Source: CBDCME01 sp965218865 (GTDB taxonomy: Bacteria > Pseudomonadota > Alphaproteobacteria > JAAXGF01). From it: 64,000 nt of DNA. Position numbers and translations under genes: made by a program. The notes below the pieces were generated by a model. That model was not told the origin of the DNA. It made no database searches and saw only the letters and a program-made list of their open reading frames with translations. Below are positions 8,900 through 18,192 of the stretch, piece by piece (the stretch's first letter is position 1; each line of letters begins with the position of its first letter). Location of the stretch: NCBI GenBank assembly GCA_965218865.1, contig CBDCME010000078.1:42578-106577 (forward strand). Reading direction: 5' to 3'.

Positions 8900-10164
8900 T
8901 GGTTACGCGACGCGAAGCCCTCATCGGGACGGGCGCGGCCCTTGGCGGACTCGCCCTGAGCGCCACGAACGCCGGCGCCCAAAGCCCCACGGCGTGGTCC
9001 TCGGAGGCGCCCTCGGCCCCCGGCGAGCCAGGCAAGGACTACACCCCTGTGGTAACGCCGAATGGCAGAACGCTGCCATTCCGCATCATCGATGGCGTGA
9101 AGGTTTTTCACCTCGTCGCCGAGGAAGTGCGCCATGAATTCGCGCCTGGCCTGAAGGCCCATTGTTGGAGTTACAACGGTGGCGTGCACGGCCCCACCAT
9201 CGAGGTGGTGGAAGGCGACCACGTGCGTATCTATGTGACCAACAGATTACCCGCGCCGACCACGGTGCACTGGCACGGCGTGATTCTACCCGCCGGGATG
9301 GACGGGGTTAGTGGATTGACGCAGCCGCCGATCCCACTCGGCGAGACCTTCCGCTACAAATTCACGCTGCGCCAGAACGGTACATTCATGTATCACTCGC
9401 ACCACGACTCTATGACCCAGGATGGGTTGGGCTTAACGGGGATCTTGATCATCCATCCCCGACGTCCGACCGGCCCCAAGGTCGACCGTGACTTCGCCAT
9501 CATGCTTCACGAATGGCGAATCGATGCCGGAACGGCGCGGCCCAACACCAACGAAATGAGCGATTTCAATGTGCTGACCATGAACGGGAGGGTATTCCCG
9601 GCGACGGAACCTCTGGTTGTTCGCTTGGGCCAGCGCGTCCGCATCCGCTTTGCCAATCTTTCGGCCATGGATCACCATCCGATCCACTTACACGGCTATG
9701 AATTCCTGGAGACCGCCGTGGACGGGTATCGCATCCCGGAAGCACGGCAGGTTCGTAAGGTCACGAGCTTGGTCGGGGTGGGCCAAACGCGCGATATCGA
9801 GTTCGTCGCGGAATATCCCGGTGACTGGATTTTTCATTGCCATATGACCCATCACATGATGAACCAGATGGGTCACGACTTCCCCAATATGGTCGGCGTT
9901 TCCCCAGGAGACCTGGAACGGAAAATCGCGAGTCTGCTCCCCGGATACATGACGATGGGCCAGACCGGCATTGGCGACATGATGGACATGGCGATGCCCG
10001 CATCGCCATGCTCAAGACCAAGGGGCCCTTCGGCGCCAAGGTCATGCTCGGCGGCATGGCCAATGTTCTGAAGGTCAGGCCGAACATCAGAAACTACGAG
10101 GACCCGGGCTGGTACCGGTATCCGCCCGTCACCGTGGCAAGCCGGGCGTCCTCTGACGATCTAA
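8899..10164 (+). pseudogene. multicopper oxidase, frameshifted and cut at the 3' end by IS630-A copy 2
   Basis: A Tat-type leader (MVTRREALIGTGAALGG) precedes a multicopper oxidase with all four ligand clusters: TVHWHG, MYHSHHD, HHPIHLHGYEF and WIFHCHMTHHMM. After GYMTMGQTGIGDMMDM the frame goes off at about 9995-10010 and would stop at 10071. The expected tail (AMLKTKGPFGAKVMLGGMAN ... NYEDPGWYRYPP) is in the next frame and runs to the IS at 10165. Removing the IS joins SSDDL to SRDGIKT and a stop at 11356-11358. Such periplasmic enzymes oxidise Cu(I). The catalytic core is complete, so a truncated product may retain some activity. Confidence 0.9.
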
Positions 10165-10176
10165 TACCAACCGCCC

Positions 10177-10782
10177 TTAACATTGCCTTGTGCGAGCCCA
10201 CGCTCTGAGGCCGATGGACATGATCTTCCAAGGTTGGTCGGTCAGGTTGTTCCAGGCTTGGCAAGAGGCCTCGACGATGGCTTCATAGGAGTCGAAGACA
10301 CGATTGGAGAGCCAGTTCTGGCGGAGGTATTGCCAGACATTTTCGGCGGGATTGATCTCCGGGGACTTGGGTGGCAAAGGCACGAGGGAGATGTTCTCCG
10401 GGATGCCGAGTTTGGCAGTGGTGTGCCATGCGGCTTGGTCGAGCAGCACGACGGCATGGGCGTTTGGGGCAACGGCCCGGCTGATTTCCTCGAGATGCAG
10501 GTCCATGGCTTCAGTATTGGCGCGCGGCATGACCAGCGCCGCGCCCTCACCGCGCTCGGGGCAGATGGCGCCGAAGAGATACGCCGAAGAGGTCCGTAGG
10601 TCCTTGACCTGGCGCGGGCGCGATCCCTTTGGGGCCCACTGGCGCACCAGGCTGTTCTTCTGGCCGACGCGCATTTCATCTTGAAACCAAACCTCGATGG
10701 GCGTGTCCGGTGGCTGTGCCGCTACGATTTTCGCCAAGTGTTCGGGAAAACTTTTTTTTAAATTCCTCCTGTGCCCGCGCAT
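10177..10782 (-). CDS. IS630-A orfB, DDE half (copy 2)
   Basis: Almost identical to copy 1 orfB, with the DDE triad retained. Differences include Ile for Leu in the PEINPAENVW motif and RTRQC instead of RTSQC at the C-terminus. Confidence 0.9.
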   Translation of the reverse strand: MRGHRRNLKKSFPEHLAKIVAAQPPDTPIEVWFQDEMRVGQKNSLVRQWAPKGSRPRQVKDLRTSSAYLFGAICPERGEGAALVMPRANTEAMDLHLEEISRAVAPNAHAVVLLDQAAWHTTAKLGIPENISLVPLPPKSPEINPAENVWQYLRQNWLSNRVFDSYEAIVEASCQAWNNLTDQPWKIMSIGLRAWARTRQC

Positions 10783-11242
10783 CCTGGCCGACGTGGCGCG
10801 GGCGCGCGGAAATATGCGAGAACCCGAGCGCGGCCAGCAGCTTGCCGACGCTCCGCTCGTGATAGTCCACGCCGAAGCGCGTTCGGATCAGTTGCTTGAG
10901 ATCGATGCAGCGCCAGCGCACGACCCCATCCCGTTCGGGATCGGGACCGGCCTCGATAGCCCGCGAAAGCGCCGCCATTTGCGACGGCGTCAACCGACGC
11001 AACGCCCCGTTCGGCTTGCGGTCGATCAGACCGGCCGGACCTCCCGCGTTGAACCGGTGAACCCAGTCCCGCAACGTCTGCCGATCCATGCCGCCAATAC
11101 GCGCCGCGCACGCTCGATCCATCCCATCGTAGATGGCCGCCATCGACAAAAGCCGTCGCGCCTGGTTCCCATCATCGCTCCGTGCCGCAAGAACACGGAC
11201 TCTTTCAGCATCAAAGTCGTTTCACAAAGGAATCGTTGGCAT
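10676..11242 (-). pseudogene. IS630-A orfA with premature stop (copy 2)
   Basis: The codon for Arg7 (CGA in the other copies) is TGA here, at 11222-11224. This stops translation six codons after the normal ATG at 11242. A later ATG at about 11149 could restart, but would lose the first 30 residues. Confidence 0.88.
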
Positions 11243-11376
11243 TGAACACACTCCCTTGTTGCCAACAACCTTGAATCACACAAAACCTAGCGTGTAAACC
11301 TTTGCGCGAGTCAAACTCTAGGGCGGTTGGTATAAGCCGTGACGGCATCAAGACTTGATCGATTGGAGACGAAACG

Positions 11377-12294
11377 ATGAATACGACGACGAGAATTGCG
11401 GCGATGACCGTGGTCATCGCGATCAGCTACGGGGCTGGCGCGTGGGCGCACACGATCCAAAAAGGCGACATCCAGATCATCCATCCCTGGGTCGAGCCAT
11501 CCGAAAGTTACAGCACCCGCACCCATCCGACTATTTCGAACGAAGAGGACGATCCGATCACGTTGGTTGGCGCTGAAACATCGATAGCGGAACAAGTGCT
11601 GATCATTCGAGAGGGGTTGGTTCTCGAGAGACTCGTTATCGCCGGTGAGGACGTCGTGAGCTTCGGGGAAGACGGTCTCTATATTACCCTTGTCGGACTA
11701 AAGGAGCCGTTGGAGGACGGCGCTCACTTCCCCGTCACTTTTCATTTCGACGGCGAGAGCCTCGAATTTCACATGGTAGTGGGCGAAAGCACCATGATGC
11801 CTGGCATGGAAATGGCCGAAGCACCGGGCGATGACACTGGCGGTATGCACGAGATGCACGGTGGCGGGGGTTTGGAAGACGAGGGCGGTCTTCATGGCCA
11901 CGGCGACAAACACGGCGATGATTCAGACGGCGGACATTCGGACCACCACGGCCTTGGCGACGAGCATGGTGCGTTGCATGACTCTGAAGAATCGGATGAG
12001 CACGCGGCCGCGCATGACGCCAACACCCTGAAAGAAACGATTCTTACAATCACCCACGCACCGATCGAGGCCATCGGCTGGCCTGAAATGACCACGGATT
12101 TCAGCCTAGTCGATGAGGCGAACGTCGCGGACGTCAATGTGGGTGACAGGGTTTACTTCGTACTGGTAGCGGATTCCGACGGCATCTATGCCGTCAAGTT
12201 GATTGGCCAAGTTGATCGCGGCGTTCCGCCTACCAGCAATTCGGAATTGTTGGGAGAGGGCGTCGTAGAGACGATCGCGGGCAGAAAATTATGA
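11377..12294 (+). CDS. PCuAC-type domain / His-rich linker / CusF domain fusion
   Basis: A 305-residue secreted protein; the ATG at 11377 has GGAG upstream and the signal peptide ends near GAGAWA. Residues about 25-125 have the copper chaperone PCuAC fold signature (IQIIHPWVEPS ... LYITLVGLKEPLEDGAHFPV). The usual copper ligands (HxM and the later Met) are not visible: AEQVLIIRE stands where VELHxM is expected. Residues about 130-225 are a Met/His/Asp-rich linker (MHEMHGGGG, HGHGDKHGDD, SDHHGLGDEHG). Residues about 228-290 are a CusF-like OB domain, with the His (ITHAP) and Trp-Met (GWPEM) ligands; the second CusF Met is Thr. It probably buffers periplasmic copper for the TolC system and oxidase. 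Confidence 0.85.
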   Translation: MNTTTRIAAMTVVIAISYGAGAWAHTIQKGDIQIIHPWVEPSESYSTRTHPTISNEEDDPITLVGAETSIAEQVLIIREGLVLERLVIAGEDVVSFGEDGLYITLVGLKEPLEDGAHFPVTFHFDGESLEFHMVVGESTMMPGMEMAEAPGDDTGGMHEMHGGGGLEDEGGLHGHGDKHGDDSDGGHSDHHGLGDEHGALHDSEESDEHAAAHDANTLKETILTITHAPIEAIGWPEMTTDFSLVDEANVADVNVGDRVYFVLVADSDGIYAVKLIGQVDRGVPPTSNSELLGEGVVETIAGRKL

Positions 12295-12434
12295 CCGACC
12301 ACGTGGTCAGGCAGGAGCCTGGTGTTCGCGACGACGCGGCCAATTCGATGATTGATCTGGTTTCGGTCTTCGTCAATGCTCTGCGCCTTCGGCGTCTAAA
12401 ACTTCCTGATTACCCACTTGCTCCGCGAGATTGA
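12291..12434 (+). pseudogene. 5' fragment of an operon gene cut by the IS1595 remnant
   Basis: The ATG overlaps the stop of the PCuAC-CusF gene (ATGA), and the first about 30 codons (MTDHVVRQEPGVRDDAANSM) look like genuine coding sequence. The frame then enters the IS1595 end near 12385 and stops at 12432-12434. Most likely this is the start of the next copper-operon gene, whose remainder is absent. The family cannot be told from this piece. Confidence 0.45.
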
Positions 12435-12624
12435 GGAGGTTGTAGGGCATGGGCGGGGTACGCAAGGCGGCCCAGGCGAGGCGAGGGATCATTTCGTCGA
12501 GACGGTAGCGGCGATTGAAACGGTATACGAATTGGGCTAGGTATCTCGGTGTGTGCTTGGGACGGATGGCGTGATAGGTCCCGCGGAGGCTGTTCTTGAC
12601 GTTTCCGAGGGTCGTGTTGGCCCA

Positions 12625-13968
12625 TGTGTGGACGGCTCCTTTTTGGCAAGACCAAAAGCGGCGTTGATGCAAACTGGTCGGGTGCGGCCATGTGTGTGGC
12701 CTGTTGATGCGGCGCGTACGGCCGCTGGCCTTAATGCGATCCGCGGATCGAGTCCCATTCACTTGAGTGCGTTCGAAGACGCATGGGTCATCGCGGGTTT
12801 TCTCGACCTCAGGGTCGACCGGTTTTTGCATTACGTCACCTTCACTCCGCCAAACTCGTGATCTCGTTGTCGTCGGCGCCTTACGCGGCCACGGCACTCG
12901 GTCGTTGGTAAGTTCCGCCATGCTGTAAGAGCGCCCAAGCGATGCGCGCGGTCTTATTGGCGAGGGCGACGGCGACGACCTTTGGTGGCTTGCGGGCGAT
13001 GAGGTCGGCAAGCCAAGGTGGGTTGCCGCGCTGCTTGGCATGGCGGATGATCGCCATGGCCCCCGAGAAGAGCAGCCAGCGCAGATAGTGATCCCCCTGT
13101 TTGGAAATGCGCCCCAGCCGTTCCTTGCCCCCGGTCGAGGACTGCTTGGGAACCAACCCGATCCAGGCGGCCAGTTCACGGCCCGACTTGAACACAGATG
13201 GATCAGTGATCGTGGCGGTCAAGGCGCTCGCCGTGATGGGCCCAATGCCGGGAATAGTTTCCAGGCGCCGACTGACCTCGTTCGCACGGTGCCAAGTATT
13301 TATGCGCTGCTCGGCGACGACGATTTCGCGCTCCAGCGATCTCAGCTGCCCAGCCAGACCTTTCAGACAGACCCGGGCCAGTGACGCTTATCCTTTCGAT
13401 CGGCGATCACCGCGAGAAGTTTCTTGAGGTTCGGCAGCCCGACCACGACACCGAACTCAGCCATATGCGCTCGCATGGCGTTGACCAACATGGTTCTCTG
13501 GCGGACCAGCAACTCGCGGGTCCGATGTAGCATGAGAACACTCTGCTGCTCTTTGCTTTTCACGCTAACAAAACGCATCGACGGCCGGGTCACCGCCTCA
13601 CAGATCGCGTCCGCGTCGGCCGCGTCATTCTTGTTCCGTCGCCTTGACGTAGCGGGCCGACATCAGACGAACCTCATGGCCCAAGGCTCCGATCTCGCGG
13701 GCCCAATGATGCGCTGTGGCGCAGGCCTCGACCCCGACCAAACAGGGCCGCAGTTTCCTGAAGAATGGAAGAACCTGGCTGCGTTTGAGCTGCCGGCGGA
13801 TCACTGTCGCGCCCGAGGCATCGACACCGTGGACCTGAAAAACGTTCTTCGCGAGATCAAGACCAATCGTGGTAACTTCTTGCATAGGACGGCTCCTCGT
13901 TAGCGGTTGAAGACGACACCGCACTTTGGCACATCGCGATGCCGGTGGCAGGAGCCGTCCACCGCATC
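12625..13968 (-). mobile_element. IS110/IS1111-type element nested in the IS1595
   Basis: About 1.34 kb, with subterminal inverted repeats GGACGGCTCC (12630-12639) and GGAGCCGTCC (13951-13960), as in the IS1111 subgroup. The boundaries are inferred from the reconstructed IS1595 reading frame and may be off by a few bases. Confidence 0.8.
12881..13885 (-). pseudogene. IS110/IS1111-family transposase with two frameshifts
   Basis: The ATG at 13885 gives MQEVTTIGLDLAKNVFQVHG, with the DEDD-type first Asp, and VEACATAHHWARE. The frame breaks at about 13635, where RNKNDAADADAICEA lies in the next frame, and again at about 13383, where LKGLAGQLRSLEREIVVAEQ follows in another. The C-terminal part (TIPGIGPITASAL ... 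WIGLVPKQSSTGGKERLG, stop at 12881) is complete. About 335 residues if repaired. Probably dead. Confidence 0.88.
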
Positions 13969-14497
13969 ATTTGAAGGCGGCCCATTTGGTGGCGGCCTCG
14001 GGTCCGCTGCCGGTAACGGCGGGAAAATGGCTGCAGCCGGCCGCGGTGACGGCGGTGAAGCAGCTCAGGCCGTCGCTCACGACGATGCTTCCTGGCCGCA
14101 TGGCGCGGCGCGACATTTTCTCGATCTCCGCCTTGCGAAAGCCTTTCACGCGCTTGAGCTTGAGCCGGTGGGGCCGGCCCTCGGCCGTGGTTTCCACGGC
14201 GGACACGAAGGGCGTCTTGCCGGGCGCGCCACGGCCCCGCCTCGCGCAGTGACGGGCGCCCCCCAGATAGGCGTCGTCGATCTCGATCCGCTTGCCCTCG
14301 CCGCCGCCCAGCGGCTTGTCTCCCTCGCGCTCCAGCATCACCTGCATCAGCTTGTGATGCATCTTCCACGCCGTATTGTAGCTGACCCCAAGCCGGCGCC
14401 CCAATTCGAGGCTGGAAATCCCTGTCTTCGACTGGCTGATCAGGTAGATGGCCTCGAACCACCATGTCGCTGGCTCGAGGCCGGTCACGGGCGTTAC

Positions 14498-15609
14498 TAA
14501 TATCCCAAAATAATACCTGACATATTGATCGGACTGTGCTATACATGGTGCATGGAAGCGCGTGACTTTCGTGGCATTGGTCGGGCGGCGCAGGAGGAAC
14601 TCCGGCGTCGGGCGATCGTGCTTGTCGAGCAGGGTGGATCGAGCCGGGCCGAGGCGGCCAGGGTTGTTGGCGTGCAGCGGCAGACGGTCAACATCTGGCT
14701 CAAGCGGTATCGCGAACGGGGCGAGGACGGCCTCCTGGATGGTCGTCGGGTTTCCGGACGCAAGGGCAAGGGGGCGCTGACCACCGAGGAGGGCCGGCAA
14801 GTCCGCCGCTGGATCGCCGACAAGACGCCCGATCAGCTCAAACTGCCGTTTGCATTGTGGACGTCCCGTGCGGTGCGCGAGTTGATCGAGCGCCGGTTGG
14901 GCAAGCGCCTTGGCCTGTCGACCGTCCAGCTCTACCTGAAGCGCTGGGGCATGACCCCGCAAAAGCCGCTGGCGCGCGCCAAACAACGCTCGCCCGCCGC
15001 CGTGGCCGCCTGGTTGGAGCGCGACTACCCGGCGATCGCCGGGCGCGCCAAGCGAGAGAGAGCCGTCGTCTACTGGGGCGACGAGACCGGCATCTCCAAC
15101 CAAGACCAGATCGGCCGCAGTTATGCCCCAAGAGGCCAGACGCCGGTGGTTGGCCGGACCGCCAAGAAGATCTCCAAGAGCATGATTTCGGCCGTCTCCA
15201 ACCGCGCCCTGATGCGCTTCATGCTGTATGATGGGGCGCTTAACGTCGATCGCTTCATCATCTTCCTGCGGCGGCTGATCAAGGACGCAAAGCAGAAGGT
15301 GTTCCTGATCATAGATAACCTGAAGGTGCACCACGCCAAGTGGGTCAAGGCCTGGACTCTGAGCCATCGCCACGAGATCGAGCTGTTCTACCTCCCGGCC
15401 CCCGAGTGCAACCCGGACGAATACTTGAACAACGATGTCAAGCAGAAGTTGCGCCAAAAGCCGCAGCCCGGCACCAAGGACGAACTGGACAAGAATACCC
15501 GCGCCGTCTTGCGCGCAATTCAGCGTTCATCGGATCGAGTGCGCGGTTACTTCCGCCCCCACCCCGTCAAATACGCCGCCTGATCGTCAGGTATCATATT
15601 AGGATATTA
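14498..15609 (+). mobile_element. IS630-B copy 1
   Basis: The ends are ATATCC..AATACCTGAC / GTCAGGTAT..GGATAT, flanked by TA at 14498-14499 and 15608-15609. A near-identical copy is at 33391-34502. It carries a single intact transposase gene. Confidence 0.92.
14552..15583 (+). CDS. IS630-B transposase (copy 1)
   Basis: A 343-residue single-frame IS630-family transposase (MEARDFRGIGRAAQEELRRR). It has an N-terminal HTH/winged-helix pair (SSRAEAARVVGVQRQTVNIW). The DDE core has VVYWGDETG (Asp), VFLIIDNLKVHHA (Asp) and ECNPDEYLNN (Glu). Unlike IS630-A it needs no frameshift. The ATG at 14552 fits the family start; upstream in-frame codons belong to the terminal repeat. Confidence 0.93.
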   Translation: MEARDFRGIGRAAQEELRRRAIVLVEQGGSSRAEAARVVGVQRQTVNIWLKRYRERGEDGLLDGRRVSGRKGKGALTTEEGRQVRRWIADKTPDQLKLPFALWTSRAVRELIERRLGKRLGLSTVQLYLKRWGMTPQKPLARAKQRSPAAVAAWLERDYPAIAGRAKRERAVVYWGDETGISNQDQIGRSYAPRGQTPVVGRTAKKISKSMISAVSNRALMRFMLYDGALNVDRFIIFLRRLIKDAKQKVFLIIDNLKVHHAKWVKAWTLSHRHEIELFYLPAPECNPDEYLNNDVKQKLRQKPQPGTKDELDKNTRAVLRAIQRSSDRVRGYFRPHPVKYAA

Positions 15610-15785
15610 GTAACTTTTTCAATGTGTTAGGTGAGGAAGCATTTCGGCATCGCGGTTGGTTGCCCCGGTGATGGCTAACTCCCCGCAGTTACGGACGAGG
15701 AATTTCACGGTACGGTAGATGTCCTTGTTGCTCACAGCCGAGCATACCCGAAAGTTGGTGACGGAGTTTTCAGGAGGAACAGGGA

Positions 15786-16742
15786 TCAGCCGTCGGGGAC
15801 GATCAGGGTTCCGGATTCGCCATTCAAGGCCCGGCCGATGTTGGGCGGGCTCGTGATCAGACCCTGTTTGCCGCCGTTTTCGAGGAAAGCGATCAGGGCC
15901 TGGACCTTCGGTCCCATGCTACCCGCGGCGAAATGGCCTTCAGCCGTGTAGCGTTTCGCCTCGCTCACGCTGATCCGCTCGAGCCAGCGCTCATTCGGCT
16001 GATTGAAGTTGATCGCCACCCGTTCGACTCCGGTCGACAACATGAACATCTCGGCCCCCACCTCCTGGGCCAGGAGACCGGAGGCGAAATCCTTGTCGAT
16101 CACGGCCTCGACGCCTTGCAGATCGCCGTTATCATCGACGATCACCGGAATGCCACCGCCGCCGCAGGCGATGACCACGTAACCGGCCCGCGCCAGCAGA
16201 GAGATTTCCTCGACCTCGACGATCGCGCGCGGGAACGGTGAAGCGACTACGCGCCGCCAACCCCGACCGGCGTCCTCGCGAATCCGCCAGCCGTGCTTGC
16301 GGGCCCGCTCACGCGCGGTCGCCTCGTCCATGTGCGAACCAATGGGCTTGGTCGGATCGCGGAAGGCGGGATCGTCGCGATCGACCACCACCTGGGTGAC
16401 CACGGCGATGGCGCGGCGCCCGATACCGCCGCGGCGGAAGGCGTTGTGAAGGGCACGTTGAAACATGTAGCCGATGGCACCTTGGGTATCGGCGCCGGCG
16501 TAGTCCATCGGCACCGGGGCGATCTCGTGGATCGACAATTCCGAGCGCCGGAGGATGAAGCCGACCTGGGGCCCATTGCCGTGAGTGAGGATGACGTTCC
16601 AGCCGGCGGCGACCATCTCGGCGACGTACTCGGACGAGGTCGCCGCGGCCTGGTATTGGTCGGGGATCGATTCGTGGTTTTCGTCGACGATGAGCGAATT
16701 GCCCCCGACGGCGATGATCGCGATCCGCCCGGCGGCCGTCAT
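15786..16742 (-). CDS. carbamate kinase (AllK/ArcC type)
   Basis: A 318-residue amino-acid kinase-fold protein with IAIIAVGGNSLIVD at the N-terminus, LTHGNGPQVGFI, VVTQVVVDRDDPAF, IACGGGGIPV and VIDKDFASGLLA, all typical of carbamate kinase. It converts carbamoyl phosphate and ADP to ATP, CO2 and ammonia in the cytoplasm. It starts 7 bases after the DUF1116 gene and is the last gene of the operon. The neighbours FdrA and DUF1116 point to the oxamate/ureide carbamoyltransferase setting (allFGHK of E. coli) rather than arginine deiminase, since no arcA or arcB is seen. Confidence 0.93.
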   Translation of the reverse strand: MTAAGRIAIIAVGGNSLIVDENHESIPDQYQAAATSSEYVAEMVAAGWNVILTHGNGPQVGFILRRSELSIHEIAPVPMDYAGADTQGAIGYMFQRALHNAFRRGGIGRRAIAVVTQVVVDRDDPAFRDPTKPIGSHMDEATARERARKHGWRIREDAGRGWRRVVASPFPRAIVEVEEISLLARAGYVVIACGGGGIPVIVDDNGDLQGVEAVIDKDFASGLLAQEVGAEMFMLSTGVERVAINFNQPNERWLERISVSEAKRYTAEGHFAAGSMGPKVQALIAFLENGGKQGLITSPPNIGRALNGESGTLIVPDG

Positions 16743-16749
16743 CGCGCGC

Positions 16750-18163
16750 TCAGGCCTCGGAGCCGAGGGCCGCGGCCAGGGCCGAGACGGCCTGGGTAAA
16801 ACACGCCAGCGGGGCCCGGGTGATGCCAGCGCCGACCTGGCCGATCCCGGCCTCCCGGTGCGCGATACCGGTGTTGATGATCGGTTGGATTCCGGTATCG
16901 ACGACCTTGCGCACGTCGATGGCCGTCGGTGTGCCGGCGAAGCCCAGCGCTGGCAAGGTCAAGGCGGGATTGGGTCCCTGGGTGATGCACACCATCTCGC
17001 GCGTATTGGCGATCGCGTCGGCAGGGGTGCCGCCGACGAACTGGACGATCGCCGGGGCCGCCGCCATGGCGAAGCCCCCGACGCCGGCGGTCTCGGAAAT
17101 GGCGCTATCGCCGAGGTCCGGAGCACAATCGGCGGCGGCGTATCCAGGAAAGAGAAGCCCCTTGATCACCGGCGCCCGAGCCGTGAACCACGTATCCCCG
17201 GTGCCACTGACGCGAATGCCGAATTCCACGCCGTTGCGCGTCATCGCCGTCACCAGACTGCTGTTCGCGACGCCGTGGGCGGCGTCTAGCATGGCCTTGC
17301 AAGCGGCCATCGAAAGATTGAGAAAGAAGTGGTCGTTGGCAGCGATGAATTCGACCACCTCGGCGACGCTTTCCCGGGGCAGATCGGCGCGGAGCAGCGC
17401 CGGCAACGAGCGTTTCAACAACAGCGAGGAAGCCGCTGCGTTGCGGTTGTGAACCTCGTCACCCATGTGCAGCGCCTGGGCCAGCAGGGGCTTGATTTCC
17501 AGGCCGCCCAGCCCGGCGACGGCGCGGCCCAGGGCGGGTCCCAGGGTCGCCCCCATCCAACCCAGCCTGGCGATGACCTCGGCCCCATGGGCCCCAAACC
17601 GCAAGGCCTTGCCGAGGCCCTCGTTGAGGTTGCTGTAGGCGCGATTGCCGTGCGCCTGGTCCACGACCGACCACACCGGCATGGAGGGACTGATGACGCC
17701 CGCCATGGGGCCGACAGCGCCGTGGTGATTGCAGGGTTCGAAGGCGATTTCGCCCCCCGCCGCCAGACGGCACGCGCCTTCGGCGTCGGCGGCCCAGCCC
17801 TCGTGGATGGCGGCGCCGATGATCGCCCCCCGCATAGGGCCGCACATGGCCTCCCAGGCGATCGGCGGACCGGCGTGAAAGATCGTGCGCTCCCCCATGC
17901 CCGGTAAAGCCTCGCGCGCAACTTCGACGCCTTCGAGCACCGGCCTGGCGGCCAGCAAACGCGCGAAGGCCTCAGCGTTCGCTGCCTCGATCGCGGGATG
18001 ATTGACCAGGCGAGCCAATTTCATGCCCGACGCCCGGATCAGCGCCCCCAGGTGGACGCCAGTCAAGGCCGAGGACCTCGGCGCCGGCGGACCGTGCCGC
18101 CTCGGCGAAGGCGGGTACACCGACGTTGATGATCCGCAATTTTTCCTCGAACAACGTGAGCAT
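16750..18163 (-). pseudogene. DUF1116 (AllG/YlbE-like) protein, one apparent frameshift
   Basis: The ATG at 18163 starts MLTLFEEKLRIINVGVPAF ... LDWRPPGG, the N-terminal piece of DUF1116/FdrA-type proteins. The rest, from ALIRASGMKLARLVNHP through FHAGPPIAWEAMCGPMRGA and RNGVEFGIRVSGTGDTWF to a stop at 16750, is in another frame. The switch is at a G5 run near 18047-18052. Full length would be about 470 residues. In E. coli the homologue AllG is a subunit of oxamate carbamoyltransferase with FdrA (AllF) and AllH. If the frameshift is real the gene is inactive; otherwise the operon is complete apart from an allH homologue, which I do not find. Confidence 0.82.
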
Positions 18164-18192
18164 CGCGCCTTCCCCCGTTTCGAAAACGGCCC

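Larger units (their letters stand above)
10165..11332 (-). mobile_element. IS630-A copy 2 (defective)
   Basis: A 1168-bp copy, inverted relative to copy 1, with the same TACCAACCGCCC ends and TA flanks. It sits in the last codons of the multicopper oxidase gene. Its orfA has a nonsense change at codon 7, so it is probably not autonomous. Confidence 0.95.
12373..14497 (-). pseudogene. IS1595-family transposase, interrupted by IS110
   Basis: The C-terminal part (12373-12624) reads WANTTLGNVKNSLRGTYHAI ... RYLAQFVYRFNRRY. The middle part (13969-about 14480) carries the ISXO2-type DDE residues (IEIDDAYLGG, VVSDGLSCF) and ends KWAAFK. Removing the IS110 element at about 12625-13968 joins TTCAAA to TGGGCCAAC in frame (AAFKWANTTLGN). 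The N-terminal zinc ribbon is missing, and the 5' end abuts the IS630-B element at 14498. Non-functional. Confidence 0.85.

Noticed and set aside
8899..10164. Programmed frameshift in the multicopper oxidase
   Set aside because: No slippery heptamer or structure is seen at the shift, and many neighbouring genes carry similar single-base changes, so decay or sequence error is more likely.
13967..15457. A 496-codon minus-strand frame spanning IS630-B
   Set aside because: Only its last part is real (the IS1595 transposase). The rest is antisense to the intact IS630-B transposase.
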